Shown here piece after piece: positions 27,501 to 42,500 of a DNA stretch of 59,740 nucleotides. Positions within the stretch are counted from its first letter, which is position 1; each line of letters begins with the position of its first letter. Below the pieces are notes generated by a model. It was not told where the DNA came from and did no database searches. It saw only the letters and a program-made list of their open reading frames with translations. A program made the position numbers and the translations under genes. The stretch spans positions 1-59,740 of the forward strand of contig CAMENR010000007.1 of NCBI GenBank assembly GCA_945928645.1, read 5' to 3'. The DNA is from an uncultured Clostridia bacterium (GTDB lineage Bacteria; Bacillota; Clostridia; Christensenellales; UBA1242).

Positions 27501-30500
27501 ACTGTGTCAAAATCCAAGTGGCTCTGCAAATATTTTTAGAGTTGGACAAAAAGCAAATGTCCAAGATGGAACAGAATTTTACTGTGTATGGCGAGAGGTA
27601 GTGTATCAAAATGGTGCTACTGCCGAAAACGGTGTGGTAGGAGAAGAAATATCTGGAGGATATATTGCTTATGGATCGCCTATTACACCAATATCAAGCA
27701 ATTATACTTGCTCCAAATATTTCTACTTTGCTGGGTGGAATATCCTTTCAAAGACTGGTGCGGAGAAACCTGCACAACCATCAACAATCTTTGATTACAA
27801 CTCTACTGGATATGAGATTGATGAAAACTTGACAATAGACGGTCAAGAGAAAATTGTTTTGAAGGCATTTTGGCAAAGAAAAAGTGTTCGTGTTGAGATT
27901 TATGAAGATGAAAATATGAGATCTCTTATAAGGACTGCTAATGTTGATGTAAATAAATTTGACAGCATTACTCTTTCAACTACACAAACTGGCGATTTGT
28001 TCTTGATGCAGATAAATGGTAGAGATATTGATTTTGTTAGGGATAATTTGAGCAATGCAACTGCATATTACTCCAACGGAAACGATTTGAAAATCACCAT
28101 TCCAAAGGATAGGTTGGTAGATGAAATAAGCAATGTGTTTGTATACAGACTGGTTGCATTTACCAAAAAATATGCAACATTTTTAGAGGAAGAAAATGGC
28201 AAAAGTGTAACTATTGCAGTGGGCACAGATTTCGAAGAGGGAACAGATCTTGCTGGTTATGCGGAAAATGCAGGCCCAGCAGATAGAATTTCTAAAAAAT
28301 CAAGTGGAGCATACATATATGACACTGTGATAAAAGCAGGAACAAAAGAAAAACTCGTGATGACTAGTGGCGAAGATGAAATGTTTGGCTTTGCAAAGGA
28401 ATATTATACATTTGACAAATGGATGAAATCTGATGGCTCTTTGTATGCAGTTGGTCAAGAAGTTGAGTTGCTGAATGATACAACCTTTGTAGCGCAATGG
28501 GTCAAAAAACAATATGTGCTTAATATTGAAGATTTGTCTGGGAGCAATTTTGTAGAAGGAGGTGGCACAAAGTCTATAAACTTTGTGTATGGAGATGTAA
28601 TAGACCTTGGAGTAGAACTGCAAGGGTTGGTTAAAGAATATAATGATAGTGCATTAAATTGTGTTATGGTTTCCAATGGGCTAAGTTACAATGGCAAAAA
28701 GATTGGACTTACTGATAAGATTTTGATGGAAACGGAAGGCTTGGGACTTGATGGTTTCTTGGCAGAGGGAGAATTGACCGATGACAATGTGGTGATATCT
28801 ATCGTATGGCAAGAGAAGAGTTATCAAATTGTTGTTGACTTGGTTGGTGGTTATTGGAATGACGAAACTACCATAGAAAATGTAGAAATATCAAATGGCA
28901 AAATGATTTATTCTGTAACATATTCACAAGCGGAAAATCTAAAACTTTTGAGTTCAAACATTGTAAAAGAGGGATATCTTTTTGCTGGCTTTGAAAATGG
29001 GGCCAATGGAAATGTTTCGAAAGTAGGCGAAGAATATTATTATAATGCCAACATCAATTATAGTGTTTTTAGTGGCGACAATATTGTTGTATTGTATGAA
29101 GAGAGTTTTTCGGTTAATTTTGATTTGAATGGTGCAAGTGAACTAACTGAAATAGACAAGATTACTCAAAAGGTAAACTATGTGACACCTGGTGTGGAAA
29201 GTGCTGGCGACTGGATAGAAGTAACACTGCCAAATGTAGAAGATAGAGGCGAGGGATATAGTTTTGCTGGTTGGTGGAAAGAATCAGATGCTGTAAGTGC
29301 AATAGATAATATTTCTGTAATAGAGAGTGATTATGGCGCTGGCAGTGTACTCAGGATTACAAGAGGTATGCTAGAAACATATGCTTCTGTTGGCAAAAAT
29401 GAAATAGTGCTATATGCCACTTGGAAGGTTAAGATTACTTTTGTTGCCGGTAGAAGTTTTGCCGATGGATTTATTACTGGTGCAACGAACACTCAAGGTG
29501 CAGTAACTTTGAGAGATATGGAATACAACTCTGATGGGCTAATGATTACTGTCAAAGGTTTTGAAGATTGGGTTGTATGTGGCTCTATTGATTCGGCTAC
29601 TCTTGGAAAATATAAATTTGAACATCAAACGGGAGCAGGATATATTTTTGGAGGTTGGAATGAAAATGGAAGAAGAATATTCTCTCTGGAAGCCAATCAA
29701 CCAAAAACCTTGGTCGCAGAATGGGCTAGTGCAAAGATAAAAATAACTCTAAAAGATCAAGACGGAAGGTCTTTTGAACAATCTGGTCAAACAACAGCAG
29801 AAGTAACGATAGAAAGAGATTTTACCAATGGTGATGTTGTCAATTTGAATAATATATACAGGACATTTGTTGGTGCAGGACAATCTACAACACCATATCT
29901 CTTTGGTCACAATTTTGTTGGTTGGGTGGAAGGAAATGTTGGCTTTACCAACTGGACTAGTGATAGCGGAAAAATTATTTATACATCAGAAAACCTTTTG
30001 CCTGTGCCTGTGGTTGATTCTGTATATTGCGCTGTGTTTGAAAGAGCCAATGTTCAGATTATGTGCAATATGAATGTTGAAGACGAAAGGGGAGATAAAC
30101 CTTTTGAGAATGATGTAACAGAAAGTTATACTGGAAAGTTTGGTGAATTGTTTGTAGTAAATGTGTCTGACAAAGCCGAATATGTTTCACACCCATATTT
30201 TGAGATAGTAGGTTGGAAAGCAGTTAAAAATGACTATGCTTTTGACAGTGCAGTTGTTTTGGACGAAAACATTGTTGTGTATGACGAAATGTCGGGGAGA
30301 TATGTTGCAAATATATTTGCTGTTTGGACAAGAAAAACAAATGTTGTAGTGCTTAACCTTGGTGGTGGACTTGTTGTGAGTGATTATTTTAGTGTTGCAA
30401 ATGGTTTTGCTAATAATATTGCAATGGTAGAATACAATGTAAAACAAATCACCATAACCCAATACATTATGAGCAACAGTTATGTAATATTGCCAACAGA

Positions 30501-33500
30501 AGAGTATATTTCAAGAGAAATGTTTGTATTGGACAATTATTCTGTGGAAAATACCGAAGGAACATCTACCTTTGTTGGCGGGGCAAAGATTTGGAACACA
30601 AAAAGCGGAAGAATTGTTGTTACTGCCAACTGGCTGGCTGTGGCAAATGTATATGTTTATGAAAACTCTGGTGAGGAAGAAGAAAAATCTGTAAGTTTCC
30701 AAGTAGTGCTTGGGGAAGGAAATGGAATAGAGTTTAATGAGTTATTAAATTCTGTGCAAATTTATAGAGATGGGTTGGTGCAAAGCAGAGTATCACTTGC
30801 CGAGTTTGCAAAGGAAAATTATGAAATTGCAGGGTTCTCTCTTTATAGAACAGGTGGAATAAATTATGAGTTTGACAAACTTTATGTATTAAACAATGTT
30901 TATTCTCTAAGCATTTATACCACTTGGGTAGGGAAATCTTATGAGATTGTTATAAATGCAAATGACCCAGAACTATCTCCTGCCGAAAATGAGGAAAATA
31001 AAACTTATGTAACAGAGGGCTTGAGATATGGCGAAAATATAGACCTTTCTAAATATTTCTTCAAACAAAATACTACTGGTGGATGGGGATTTGATAACTT
31101 TGAAATTGAAGGAATTGTCTTTGATGCAAATAATACGACTTTCAACCCACAAGAGTTGGGATTGGGATATAGAGATTCATATGTTTTTGATTCCAACTGG
31201 AAAGGGAAAAGTATCAATGTTTCCTACAATTTTGGAGATGCCACATTTACTGATGCTGACGGTCAAAGTGGAAGTGTAATTACAAAAAGTTATACATATT
31301 CCAAGCGATATGGAGAGGCTGGTGCTGTTGTAAGGACTCTTACTCCAAGTCAAAGCACTACGACCTGTATTAGATATGAGGATATAGGTGCAGAACATCC
31401 AATATATGCTTTTTCTAAATTTATTCCATTGGACAACTCAATAGTAGTTGAAAACGGAGAATTTGAATTGCCTGCATATGATATAGGAATGGTCGCATTG
31501 TGGGTTAGCAAGGAAATAAAATTGGTTATTGAACCAACAGGGTTGCCAATAGGTGAAGGTAAAGATGCAACATTTGATAGCCTTGATACAAATACCTCTG
31601 GCTATGATGTATCCGCTGGCGAAAGAGCAGGTAAGCAAGTTTTGTTGGTAGAAGGGCTAAGACTTAATGACAAAATTAACCTAGAAAATTTGCCAAGTGC
31701 AGTATGCAGTGGGGAGCAATATTCTTATGTTTTCCTAAAAGATTATGCTGGGGTTGGTGTATGTGAAGAATCAAAAAGAATAAATTTAACTGAGTCAGAA
31801 TTCCAAGTGGCCAAATCAGGAGATATGAATTTTGATGTTATTTGGAATAGCGAAACAGAATGTTTTGAAATGTGGTTTACTCTTTTGTGGTCGCCAACCG
31901 ATGTTACGGTTAATTATGTTCAGGCTGTGCCAACTGTGGAAGCAATAAAGAAAACTGATACAAATGGCAACGAAGTAATTGATGAAAGCAGTAGGACTGT
32001 TTATGGTTATCCATATGATGCCACTGGCAAAATTGCTGATAGTTCAAAAGGACAAAAACTGCAAGTAAACAAACTGGGAGAAATCGGTAGTTATATAATC
32101 AATGCAGAATCAGGTGAACTGGAATTTGTAAGAGGATTCTCTTTGCTTGAAGGATATACTTTGTTTGGCTGGAAGCAAATAGGTTGGACAACAGAAAGAG
32201 ATCATTCTAAGGTTGATGGGGAATACGTCAAGTTGAACAATCAAAATAGTTATTTCTTTGAGCCAACTGAAGGTCAAAATGGGACAAATAATTTGCTTGC
32301 ATTTGCCAACAAGACTAGTGTTGTTTACCTCTATCCAATTTGGGTGCAAGAAGATTTTGTTTTGAGATTGACAGACTCCACTGGTAAAAACTTTGAAGGG
32401 CAAAAAGATATTGTTATAAAATATGATAGCAGGTTTACCATAGATTCTCTGCTTGCCAACGAGGGCATTTCTATAGTAACTACAGCATTTGATAGCACCG
32501 AAAGAGTGTTCAAAACCTTTGTTGGTTGGGATTATAATGCTATTTTGTATAGCGGGGACAGCAACCTTGTTTTCTCCAAAGGTTTTGGTGGATTTATATC
32601 TTCAGAAGATGTAACTAATGCTGATAAGACTGTTACAATGGATATGGCTTGGGAAGAGGTTAAGTATAAGTTAAAACTTAACTTGTATTTTGGCGACTAC
32701 ACAGACAAGGCAAATGTATTCTTCTATAGAGATGCAGATATGTCTTGTTATATCCTAACAGACAATGTAGTAAAGTTCTCTGAACTCAGAGCAGATGGTG
32801 TGGCTTTGAATACACTCCCTTCACTGTTGCTAGACGAAACAAAACTTATAAAAATAGATGGCGACAAGGTGTTTACATTTGCAGGTTGGGCTTTGACGGA
32901 GAAAAAAGATGGAGTTATTGAAGAACCAACCAAAATGCTAGCCCTTAGTGGAGATAAACTAAGAATAACAGAAGAAAATCTTAACCTAGCAGAAGGGGTA
33001 GATATAGAAGAAGCTTTGTTTAATGCATTAAATCCAGATGACGCAACTATCGAATTGACTGCTATGTGGAATTGCTATAAGTTAGTGATAAGCGCTAATG
33101 GAGGTCAGTTGAACGTAGGCTCATCATCTTCGTTGTGGGACGGAGCAAATGATGGCGAGGGTAATGTTTGGAAAGTGGCAGATAGTGAAAATATTTACCT
33201 TTGGACTTATTATGGCTCAAAAATAACATTAACTGACAAAATTCTTAGTTGGTTTGAAAGAGATAAATATACTGCAGAAACAAAATCCTTTGTCCATAAT
33301 ATCAAACAAATTGATGCCGAAGGCAACCTTGTTTTGAACGAAGCAGGCGAGTATGTATTGGTTGAAGAAAGATTGTCGGTAAAGTATAACAATGTAGATA
33401 TAACCATAACATCAGATGACAAGCTTATGGTAGAGTGGGTGGGCACACCTGTAAATATTGTTATAAATCCAAATTCCAAAGAGGGAGATGTAGAAGGAAA

Positions 33501-36500
33501 CTTTGATAATGCAAGCATAAATACATTTACTACTGCATATACTCAGGAGTTTGCAGAAATAGACGCTCTGCTTGGTGCAGAAAGGTCGCATAAGGTAGAA
33601 ACAGAAAGTGTTACTCTTAACGGAAGAGATGTGTTGATAGTCAAACTTTATGCAAATTATGGAGATGAAATAACTACACTAAACAATTTAGTTGCGACTT
33701 GTGCCAGTGGCAATGTATTCTATGGCTGGACAGACGGATATCTCAACTACTCTGTTGTGCCTTACACAACCAAGGATACATCAGAAAACAATCTCTTTGG
33801 CTTATGGAGTGCTGTTGCAATGTTTGAATTGAATGGCGGTTTGTATGGTTTATCATCATCTGCTACTGGAAACATTGACCCTGTAGCACCAGCAGAAGAT
33901 AGTGGTGGGGTAATCAGACTGCCAAAGAAAATGCTTACAAATGTTGGTGGAAGTGAATATGATGCAGGCCCAAGAAAGATTGGCTATGAATTTGTTGGCT
34001 GGTCAGACAATGTAAATGGCTACAGAAATTATGAAGAATATATTGCTCTTTGGAAGAATTTGTATATAGAAGAATATATTGCAACATTAACATCGATGAC
34101 AGAAGAAGAAAAGAATGTTGTCAAAACTCAACTATCTAACGAAGTAGTGCGTGACCATAATGTTTATGTAGATAAATTTACGACACTAAAAGGTGAGTCG
34201 TATGTAGAGAATTTGCTGGCAACAACATTCAAGGTATATGATCAAGATGAGGAATATAACCTTACAGGCAATGTAACTTTCTATGCATTGTGGCGTCAAG
34301 TAAAGATTTCGATGATATTCTTTAGAAGTGATGACGATTACAAGGATGGATCTGGCAATGGGCAAGAAACTATGGCAATTTATGATGTATGGTATGGCGA
34401 AGATTGGACCTTGCCAAGCAAAGCAGATACCAACGAAAATGCTACAAAAATATTTAGTTGGACACACTTCAAAGATGGCAAACAAGAGGCTTTTACTGGT
34501 TGGAAGATAGTTAATGCAGATCCTATACAAGATGTGTATGCAGGTGAAGAGGTAGAACTTACTGCAGACAAGTTCTTTGCTGGGCTTATAGAAAATGAAA
34601 CGGTAAAAAGACAGGTTCATCTGGTTACAAAGTGGAGTGATGTGTCTGTTACTGTTAAGATAAAACTTGGACCAAGCAGTGAAGAGTATGCTTATTATGG
34701 AGAAAATATAGGTCAGGATTATGGCTATCTTGAAACAATGGTTGATGGGGATAGCAAATATCTAATTATAAATAACCCATTTGGCAACTTCTATTATCCA
34801 AACTTAGATAGGATAGTCAGATTTGGCAAGGTAGCCAAGGGATATGTAGAACCTTATGGATACGCCAACAGCGAAAGTAGTTACATTGTAAGCAATTCCA
34901 AAAATCATCTTTCAACCACCCTCCACCTTCTAAAGCAAGGAGAGGCTAGATATATAGGAGAAGTGAGAGAAGTTGGTGGTCAGTATGTTTATGAATTGGA
35001 AGTAAAATGGGTAGAAGCAGAATGTTATGCTGACAACTATTTCAATGTATCTACTAATTTGGGACATAGATTCTATGAGAGTTTGCAGTTGGCTTTGGAG
35101 GATATTGCTGATCCCGAAAATTTGACATATGAGTCAAGAGTTGCAAACATTGTATTATTGGACAAAGTTACAGAAGAAGGAGCAACAACAAAATATCATT
35201 ATATACAAAATACTGTGGACATTGGAAATAGACAGATAGTGTTGAGTATATATCAAAAATCAACCAAAAATATTGTGCTTAGAAGGCAGACCACTGCCAC
35301 TGCAATTGTTGTGGGCGAAGGCGGAATGTTTGCAATAAGGAATACTTCAGACATATTGATGTTTGGCATAGACGGAGAAGGAAAACCTGCTGATGTTTTT
35401 GCAAAGGTTGTAGGGGGAACATTTGAAGTAAGTGGTAGGACGGAGATTTCAAATTTTTATAACAATGTTACTAGCAAGGGTTCATTTGTTTGGGCTATTG
35501 GTAGCAATGTTACTATCTCTGGAGCAAGAGTAAGCAACAATAAGATTGAGGGAAGCAATAATAGTTTGTATGGTGGGGTTTTGTGTGCAGAACAAGGCTC
35601 TGTGGTAAATCTCTCCAATGGGGTGTTTATAGACAACTCCGTAACGGGAAGTTTTACAACCAACAACTATTACACTTATGGTGGTGCTGTTGCATTGCTT
35701 AGCAGGTCATCGGCAAAGATTGAAAATGTAAAATTCTGGTCCAACAAATCAAAGGTTTTGTCTAACGGACAAAGTTTTGGTGGGGCAATTTATGCAAGTG
35801 CAAGTGCTGTGGAATATGGCTCTGCATATATTACAGGGCGAGATAGCGATGGCAACCCAATTCAATGCGAAGATGATATTTCGTTCAAGTCCAATACAGC
35901 AATGTTTGGTGGGGCTTTCTGTGTTGTTGGTGGTTTGGAAGGAACGGTTGTAGTTCAGGGTAGTTTGATAACCAAATATATGAAAGACACAGCAACAGGC
36001 AAAAATTGTTTTACCATGATGTTTAGCAATTATTTTAGTGGCGAAGCGTGCAAGGGGAATGTAATATATGCAGTAGATGCAGTCGTTGATGTTTCAGGTG
36101 CATATATTCAGGATGCAGAAGTTTCAGAAGATGGGGCTGGCATATATGCTGGCAATGGAACAGAACTTACAGTAAAAATATCGGCATTTTACATCACTTA
36201 TGCTTACAATGGCAGTGCTATATATTCTGCTGGCAAGAATACATTGATAGAAGAATGTAGTTTTATTCAATGTGTTTGCATCAATGGAAATGTGGTTGAC
36301 GGCAACGGTGGTGCTGTGTATGTCAAGGGTTCTTCTTCTCAAACCAATACAGTAGTAATACGTGCAATAAATGTTCAATATACATGGGCAAAACGAGGGG
36401 GCTTTGTATATGTTGGGGAGAATGTTAATTTCACTTTGACAGGTATAGAGGATTATTATTCCAAACTTACAGACTGCTATGCAGAAGAAGGTGCTTTTGT

Positions 36501-39500
36501 TTATTACAGTGCGGGAGAGTATGAAGCAGAATCTCAAATAAATTATACTAGATTTTATTTGACTGGGTATATTGAAGATGAAAATGAACAAAAAATCAAC
36601 CCAAAACGTGGTGGCGGAATATTTGTTGCTAGCGGGAAGTTGGTTGTTGCAAATTCTACTTTTAGCCTATGTCAAGCAGAGTATGGTGGTGTGATATATA
36701 TTGCAAATGGTTATGCGATATTTAAGAATGTAAATACCTTCGAAAAAGCCAATGATATTAGCAGTGAAATGTATGAGGAAAACGAGCAAAATGGTGGAAG
36801 TCCAGAGCAAGCACTTGAACCAAAATATGAGGGCAACAGTGCAGATTATGGTGGTGGTGTTTACGTGGAAGAAAACGGAGAGTTTGACTTTCAAGTTGGT
36901 GGACTTAGTTACAATGTTGGTAGCATAACTGCTAGTGCAATTTACAACTTCGGCAAGGTAAGATTGGGAGATGTGGTGATGGAAGACAACAAATCCAGCA
37001 CCTACATTGCAATACTCAACAAAGGCGAGTTTGAAATATATGGCAATGCCTATATTAAAGAGGGACAAAATGTATTTATTGACACTTATGTCAAAGAATC
37101 AATTGAAATAATAGATGGCAAACAGCAAACTGTGACAGAAAGAAGATTCCACGAAATAACAGTGTCCAAGGAAAACTGGCTAAACAGAAAGACGGAAAGT
37201 GATGAAACTACATCGGTGGTTATTGATTTTGTTACAAAAGATGCAGTTATGAACAAACCTGTTGTGCAATTTGCTCCTGTGATGGAGGAGGGAGTAGAAA
37301 ATAAATCTAAGATTTATCTAGCATACAAAGACTACATTGAAGCAGGCAACAAACCAGTATTTGAATTGGCACAGAGTGCATCGTTTGTATTGAGATGTGA
37401 TGATGAAAAATGTGCACTGGTATTGTCGTTGCACAATTATGAAATATTATTTATGGATTTGTCCGAGGACAGCGACGGAAAGGTTATTGCAAGCAAAACA
37501 ATAAAATGTAGCGACCCACTAAGTGACGAAATTTTGACAACAATCAATAGCATTATCCCAAGCAACCTTAGATATGGATATCAATTTGCAGGGTGGGCTT
37601 ATTATAATACATCACCTAATGCACTGGAAGTTTATTCAGATTTTGAGGGATTGGGTGTTAAATATTCCTTTGCAGAAGGTCAAAACAGCCTTGATGTCTA
37701 TTCACAAGTGTTGTCTGGCGAAAGGGTGTTCAATTATGTCGGCTCTTTGCGAAATGTTAAGAGCAGTGGCGGTGGCGACTTCAAATTCCCAGGGCACAAC
37801 TTTTATCTTTATGCCTGCTGGAAGCCAAATGAATATGAAGTTAATTTTGAATATGATAATATGTCATACACCACTGTAGAAATTAACGATTTGCAATTTG
37901 ATTCTGCTTTGGGAATGATGAATATCCTTACAAAGAAGGCTGGATACAAAACAAATATCAATCTTCCTCTTGCCAGAGATATAAACAAAACTATCTTTGT
38001 AACTTATGATGATGTTAAATTAGTGGAGAGAGATAGTTCTGGCAATCCAGTGAGAGTAGAGTTCGGCGATAGTTCCAGCACAAATAGTTTTTCGATAGAA
38101 GGCAGTGGTATTTATGCAGGGCTCTTCTATTATACAAAGCAGGTTAGTTTTGGTGGCAAAACCTTTGATCTAAAATATTATGTTGGTGTTAGCGAGGACA
38201 GAGCTTGGTCAGTGTTCCTAGATGATACAGACCTTGCAAACCAAAAGGTTACACTCAAAAATTCACAAAATATTGATGGACAACCACAAGTGGTAGATGC
38301 CAATGTGTATCCACAAAAGGTATCTTTCGAAAAAGAAGGAAATATAGTCAATTATGAAACATCTATTGATGAAGATGGGAGATATTACTTTGTTGATGTA
38401 GATAATGGTAGAAAATATGTTTCTAGACAACTCATTAGACCAGATGGTTACGAGTTTTCTCATTACAAAATAAATGGCAATGCAGGATACGGAGCAAATG
38501 ATTTGTTTGTAATGGGACCATCAAATCCAGACTTTAATGACTTGGGGCAAAAAATTTCTGTAACGGTCGTTTTCAAAAAGTTAAATGTAGTAGTAACTCT
38601 TAACAACAACGACAATGGAGTAGATAGTGCAAAGGCTTCCAAAGAAGTTTATCCTGGCACAGAAATTTTCTTGCCAACAATGTATAATAGTGGAGAATTT
38701 GAAGGAATTGGCAAAAGGGAAAACTATGCCCTTATAGGTTTTTCATACAATAAGAATTATGCCGAAGATAATCAAGGCAAATTGTATGAACCAGGAGAAA
38801 AGTTTATTGCAACAGAATCTCCAACTGGTGCCCATGTGCTTTATGCAATATGGGAAGATGCAGAGTGCTATGTAGAACCAACCAACAAAACATCTACTTC
38901 AGAAAGATGGTTCTATACTTCGATTTCTAGGGCAATAAGTGATATTTCAAACAAAGTGTATGGGACAAATTACTCGCAATATAATGTGGTAGTCCTTAAA
39001 TCAGAAGTTATTATAAGAGAAGAGTTAGTTATCCTATCTGATATAATCATATTGTCAAAAACAGGCACAGCAACATTAAAACTAGCTGACGATTTTGATA
39101 ATTCAAAAGCAATGTTTGTTGTGGGTAAAAAAGATGGTGATGAAATTGCACAAGGTAGGCTAACAATAAGTGGCGAAACCAATGCAAACATAGTTATTTC
39201 TCAAGGAACAATAAAAGATAGAGTAGAAAGTTTGATTGTAGTTAACCCAAATTCTACACTTAATATTGCAGGTAATGTTACATTTGAAAAGGCAACTGTT
39301 TATAGCGACAATCGTGGTGGGGTGATAACCTCCCTTGGCTGTGTTGCTGATGTTGCTGATGCAGATAGTAGGATTGCACGTGGTGTAGTTAATATAACAG
39401 GCAATGGAGTAATTTTCTCGGGCAATATGTCAATCAATGGTGGCGCAATTTATGTTGGAGAGTATGCAGAACTTAATATTCAAGGAGAAGATGTTGATGG

Positions 39501-42500
39501 CGTAAAATTTGGCAAAACTACCGACAGTCTAGAAAGTAATATTGCACAAGCAAACGGTGGGGCAATCTTTGTAAGTTCCAATGCAAAATTTACACTTAAA
39601 AATGCGTGGTTTGCTACCAATACAGCCACAAACGGTGGGGCATTGTATATAAGCGCAGACTGCATAACACAACTTTCTGATTGTAGATTCTCAACCAATA
39701 ACGCAAGAGTTGGTGGATATGGTGGCGGAGCAATATACACAGAAAGTGAAATAAAACTTTCTGCTACAAATGTTTTTGAATTTGTCGGCAACGAATCTAA
39801 TGTAAATGGTGGTGCTGTATATGCTACAAAAACTATATGGCTAGATGGCAATGTAAACTTCAACAAGAATATAGCCCTAAAGAGTGGTGGTGCTATCTAT
39901 GCTCCAAATGGTTTGGTGTTGGACGGGGGAACATTTGAAAATAATGTGGCGAAAGAAGGATTTGGTGGTGCTGTTTATGTAAAGCAGACTTTGAAAAAGG
40001 CAACAACTTCTTCAGAAACAACAACCTTATTCAAACAAAATAATTCAATTTATGGTGGTGCTATAGCCATACTTGAATTGGGACAAAATATTCAAATCAA
40101 CAACATTTTGTTTGAGCAAAATGGATATGTTAATAACGGTGGAGCAATTTACTATGACGGAAGCGCTACTAACTTTATGATTTCGCTGGGAGCAAATGTT
40201 ATAATAAATGGTTCAACCGCCCGAAATGGCAGTATGCAATATCAACAAGGTGGTGCTGTGTATGCAAAGAATGGTAATATCTCCTTTGAAGGTAGTGCCA
40301 CTGGCAACATTGCAGTAACTGGTGGAGCATTCTATCTGGACGGAGAATCAAAATTGGTGTTAATCAATGCCATACTTAGCGACAACTCTTGTCAGCACGA
40401 AACCCTTGGTGGTGGTGCAATATATGTTGGAAGTTCCAGTTATGTAGTATTTGAGGGAGAAAATAATATCTTCCGCAACAATCAGGCAAGACGTGGTGGT
40501 GCAATTTATGTTAACTCTTCTCAAAATACTGATAGCAAGAAAACGGTTATTAAAAATGTTACATTCGAAAACAATGCTCTTACAGATAGCAGTGATGTTG
40601 GCAAGAGATATGGAGAGATACTTTATGTTGCAAACAACTCAACAGTAACTGTTAGTGGGGATATTGCTACAATAATAGCAGAAGAAGAAAAACATCAAAT
40701 TTATATTGCAGAAAGAGCAACTGTGATATTTAGCAAAGCAAGATTTGTTTCTGCAGAAGGGGCAGAGATAGAAACAAAGATAACAGTAGAGTCAGTGGAA
40801 AACGGACTAAATGCCGACCATGGACAGATTGAGATGGATTGTCAATCTTATCTGACAGATGTGTATTTCAAACCAACAAAAATGGAAAGATTGAATAGGC
40901 AAATAATCTATGTTTCAGGAAATATTGCAAATTATATAGGCGACAGAAATAGGATAAGGCTTCACCTTGTCAATGTTGACCCTCTTTATAAATTAAATGG
41001 ACTGCATATGGTGAAGTTTGATGACGATCAAATGGCGATAGGTGCAGAGAGTTGCTTTGAATTGATTGAAGAAACTGCAAAGTTTGTTTTATCTCCAAAC
41101 TCCAGATATCTTGACATTGTAAAAGTGGCAGAATCAATAAAAGTAGATCCAAATGGTGGAGAATTGACTTATAACGGTCTAACATACACAGAACCTTTTG
41201 ATATAAGTTTTGAAGATTCTGATGATAACACACTGAAGTTCTTGGATAATATAGAAGGCTTTAGGGCAGGATACAAATTGCAAAATTATTTTGAGTGTTC
41301 GGATGGAAGGAGGATAGATTCTCACTCTATCAAACCATACCTCAATTTGACACTAAAAGCAGTTTGGGAGCAGTTGTCATATTCGTATAAAATGTATTAT
41401 CAAAACGAAAAAGAGGAATATGTTGAAGTCGGCAGTGGAACAATTATGTATGCAGACAAAGTTTATCTAACTGTTCCAAGCAGGCAATACTATACCTTTG
41501 TAAGTTGGAAGATATGCTATCGTGACATAAACGACAATAGCTTTATTCAAATAGCTACAATGGACGCTGGGGAGAAGTTTGCCTTGAATTCTATTGGTGC
41601 TACTTCGGAAGAAACCAAACAAAAGGTAAAACTTATAGAGCAAAATGGTGCTGTTGTTCATTTTGTTGCTACTTATGTAGAAACTATGGTTACAGTAACT
41701 TTGTTTGGAAATGGCGGGACAACGTCATCAGGGAAAACTTCTGTAGAATACACCTATCCTCAAAAAATGGGATATATATCTTACTCCGAATTTGTTGATG
41801 CATTTAGCAAACCTGACCACGCAATATGTGGAGTATTTACGGGGAATGACGAAGTTTACAATGAGGGAGTGGACACATTATACAATTACTCTAATATGTC
41901 CATAAGCATAAAATATATAACAAAACTAAAGCTTTTCTGTATGTGGCAAAGAGTGGAAGCTATTATCATAAAAAACAATGTTTCTGCTGAAGAAGAAAAC
42001 AGGATATACTATGACTCAATTAGAGAAGCCATATCCGATCTGCTTGACGGTGATACATTGCAAATTGTTTCTAGCAAGATTGAGGTTTCTCAGGCGTTGG
42101 TCTTTGACAAAAATATTTCTGTAGAAGTAACAGCAAGCAACAACATTGTTATTTCTAGGGCTTCTGGTTTTGTTTGCAATATTATAGAAATTGCTGACGG
42201 ACAGGTTACAATTATTAGTGATGACGCAACTATAACTCTTGATGGTGAGGGAACAACCAGCACAAACGGTGCAGTGCTTGTTAGGGAAAATGGTTGCCTC
42301 GTTGCAGGCAATGGTTTGGTTATTACTAATCAAATTGCCAAAACAAGTGGTGCTGGTATAGAAAACTTTGGCAAATTGGTTTTGAATGGAGCAAATATTT
42401 CAAATTGTCAGTCAGAAAAAGATGGTGGTGCTATTTGGAATGGTGGAAATTTGCTTGTTTCCAATGCAACTATTGCTAATTGTTCGGCAAATCGTGGTGG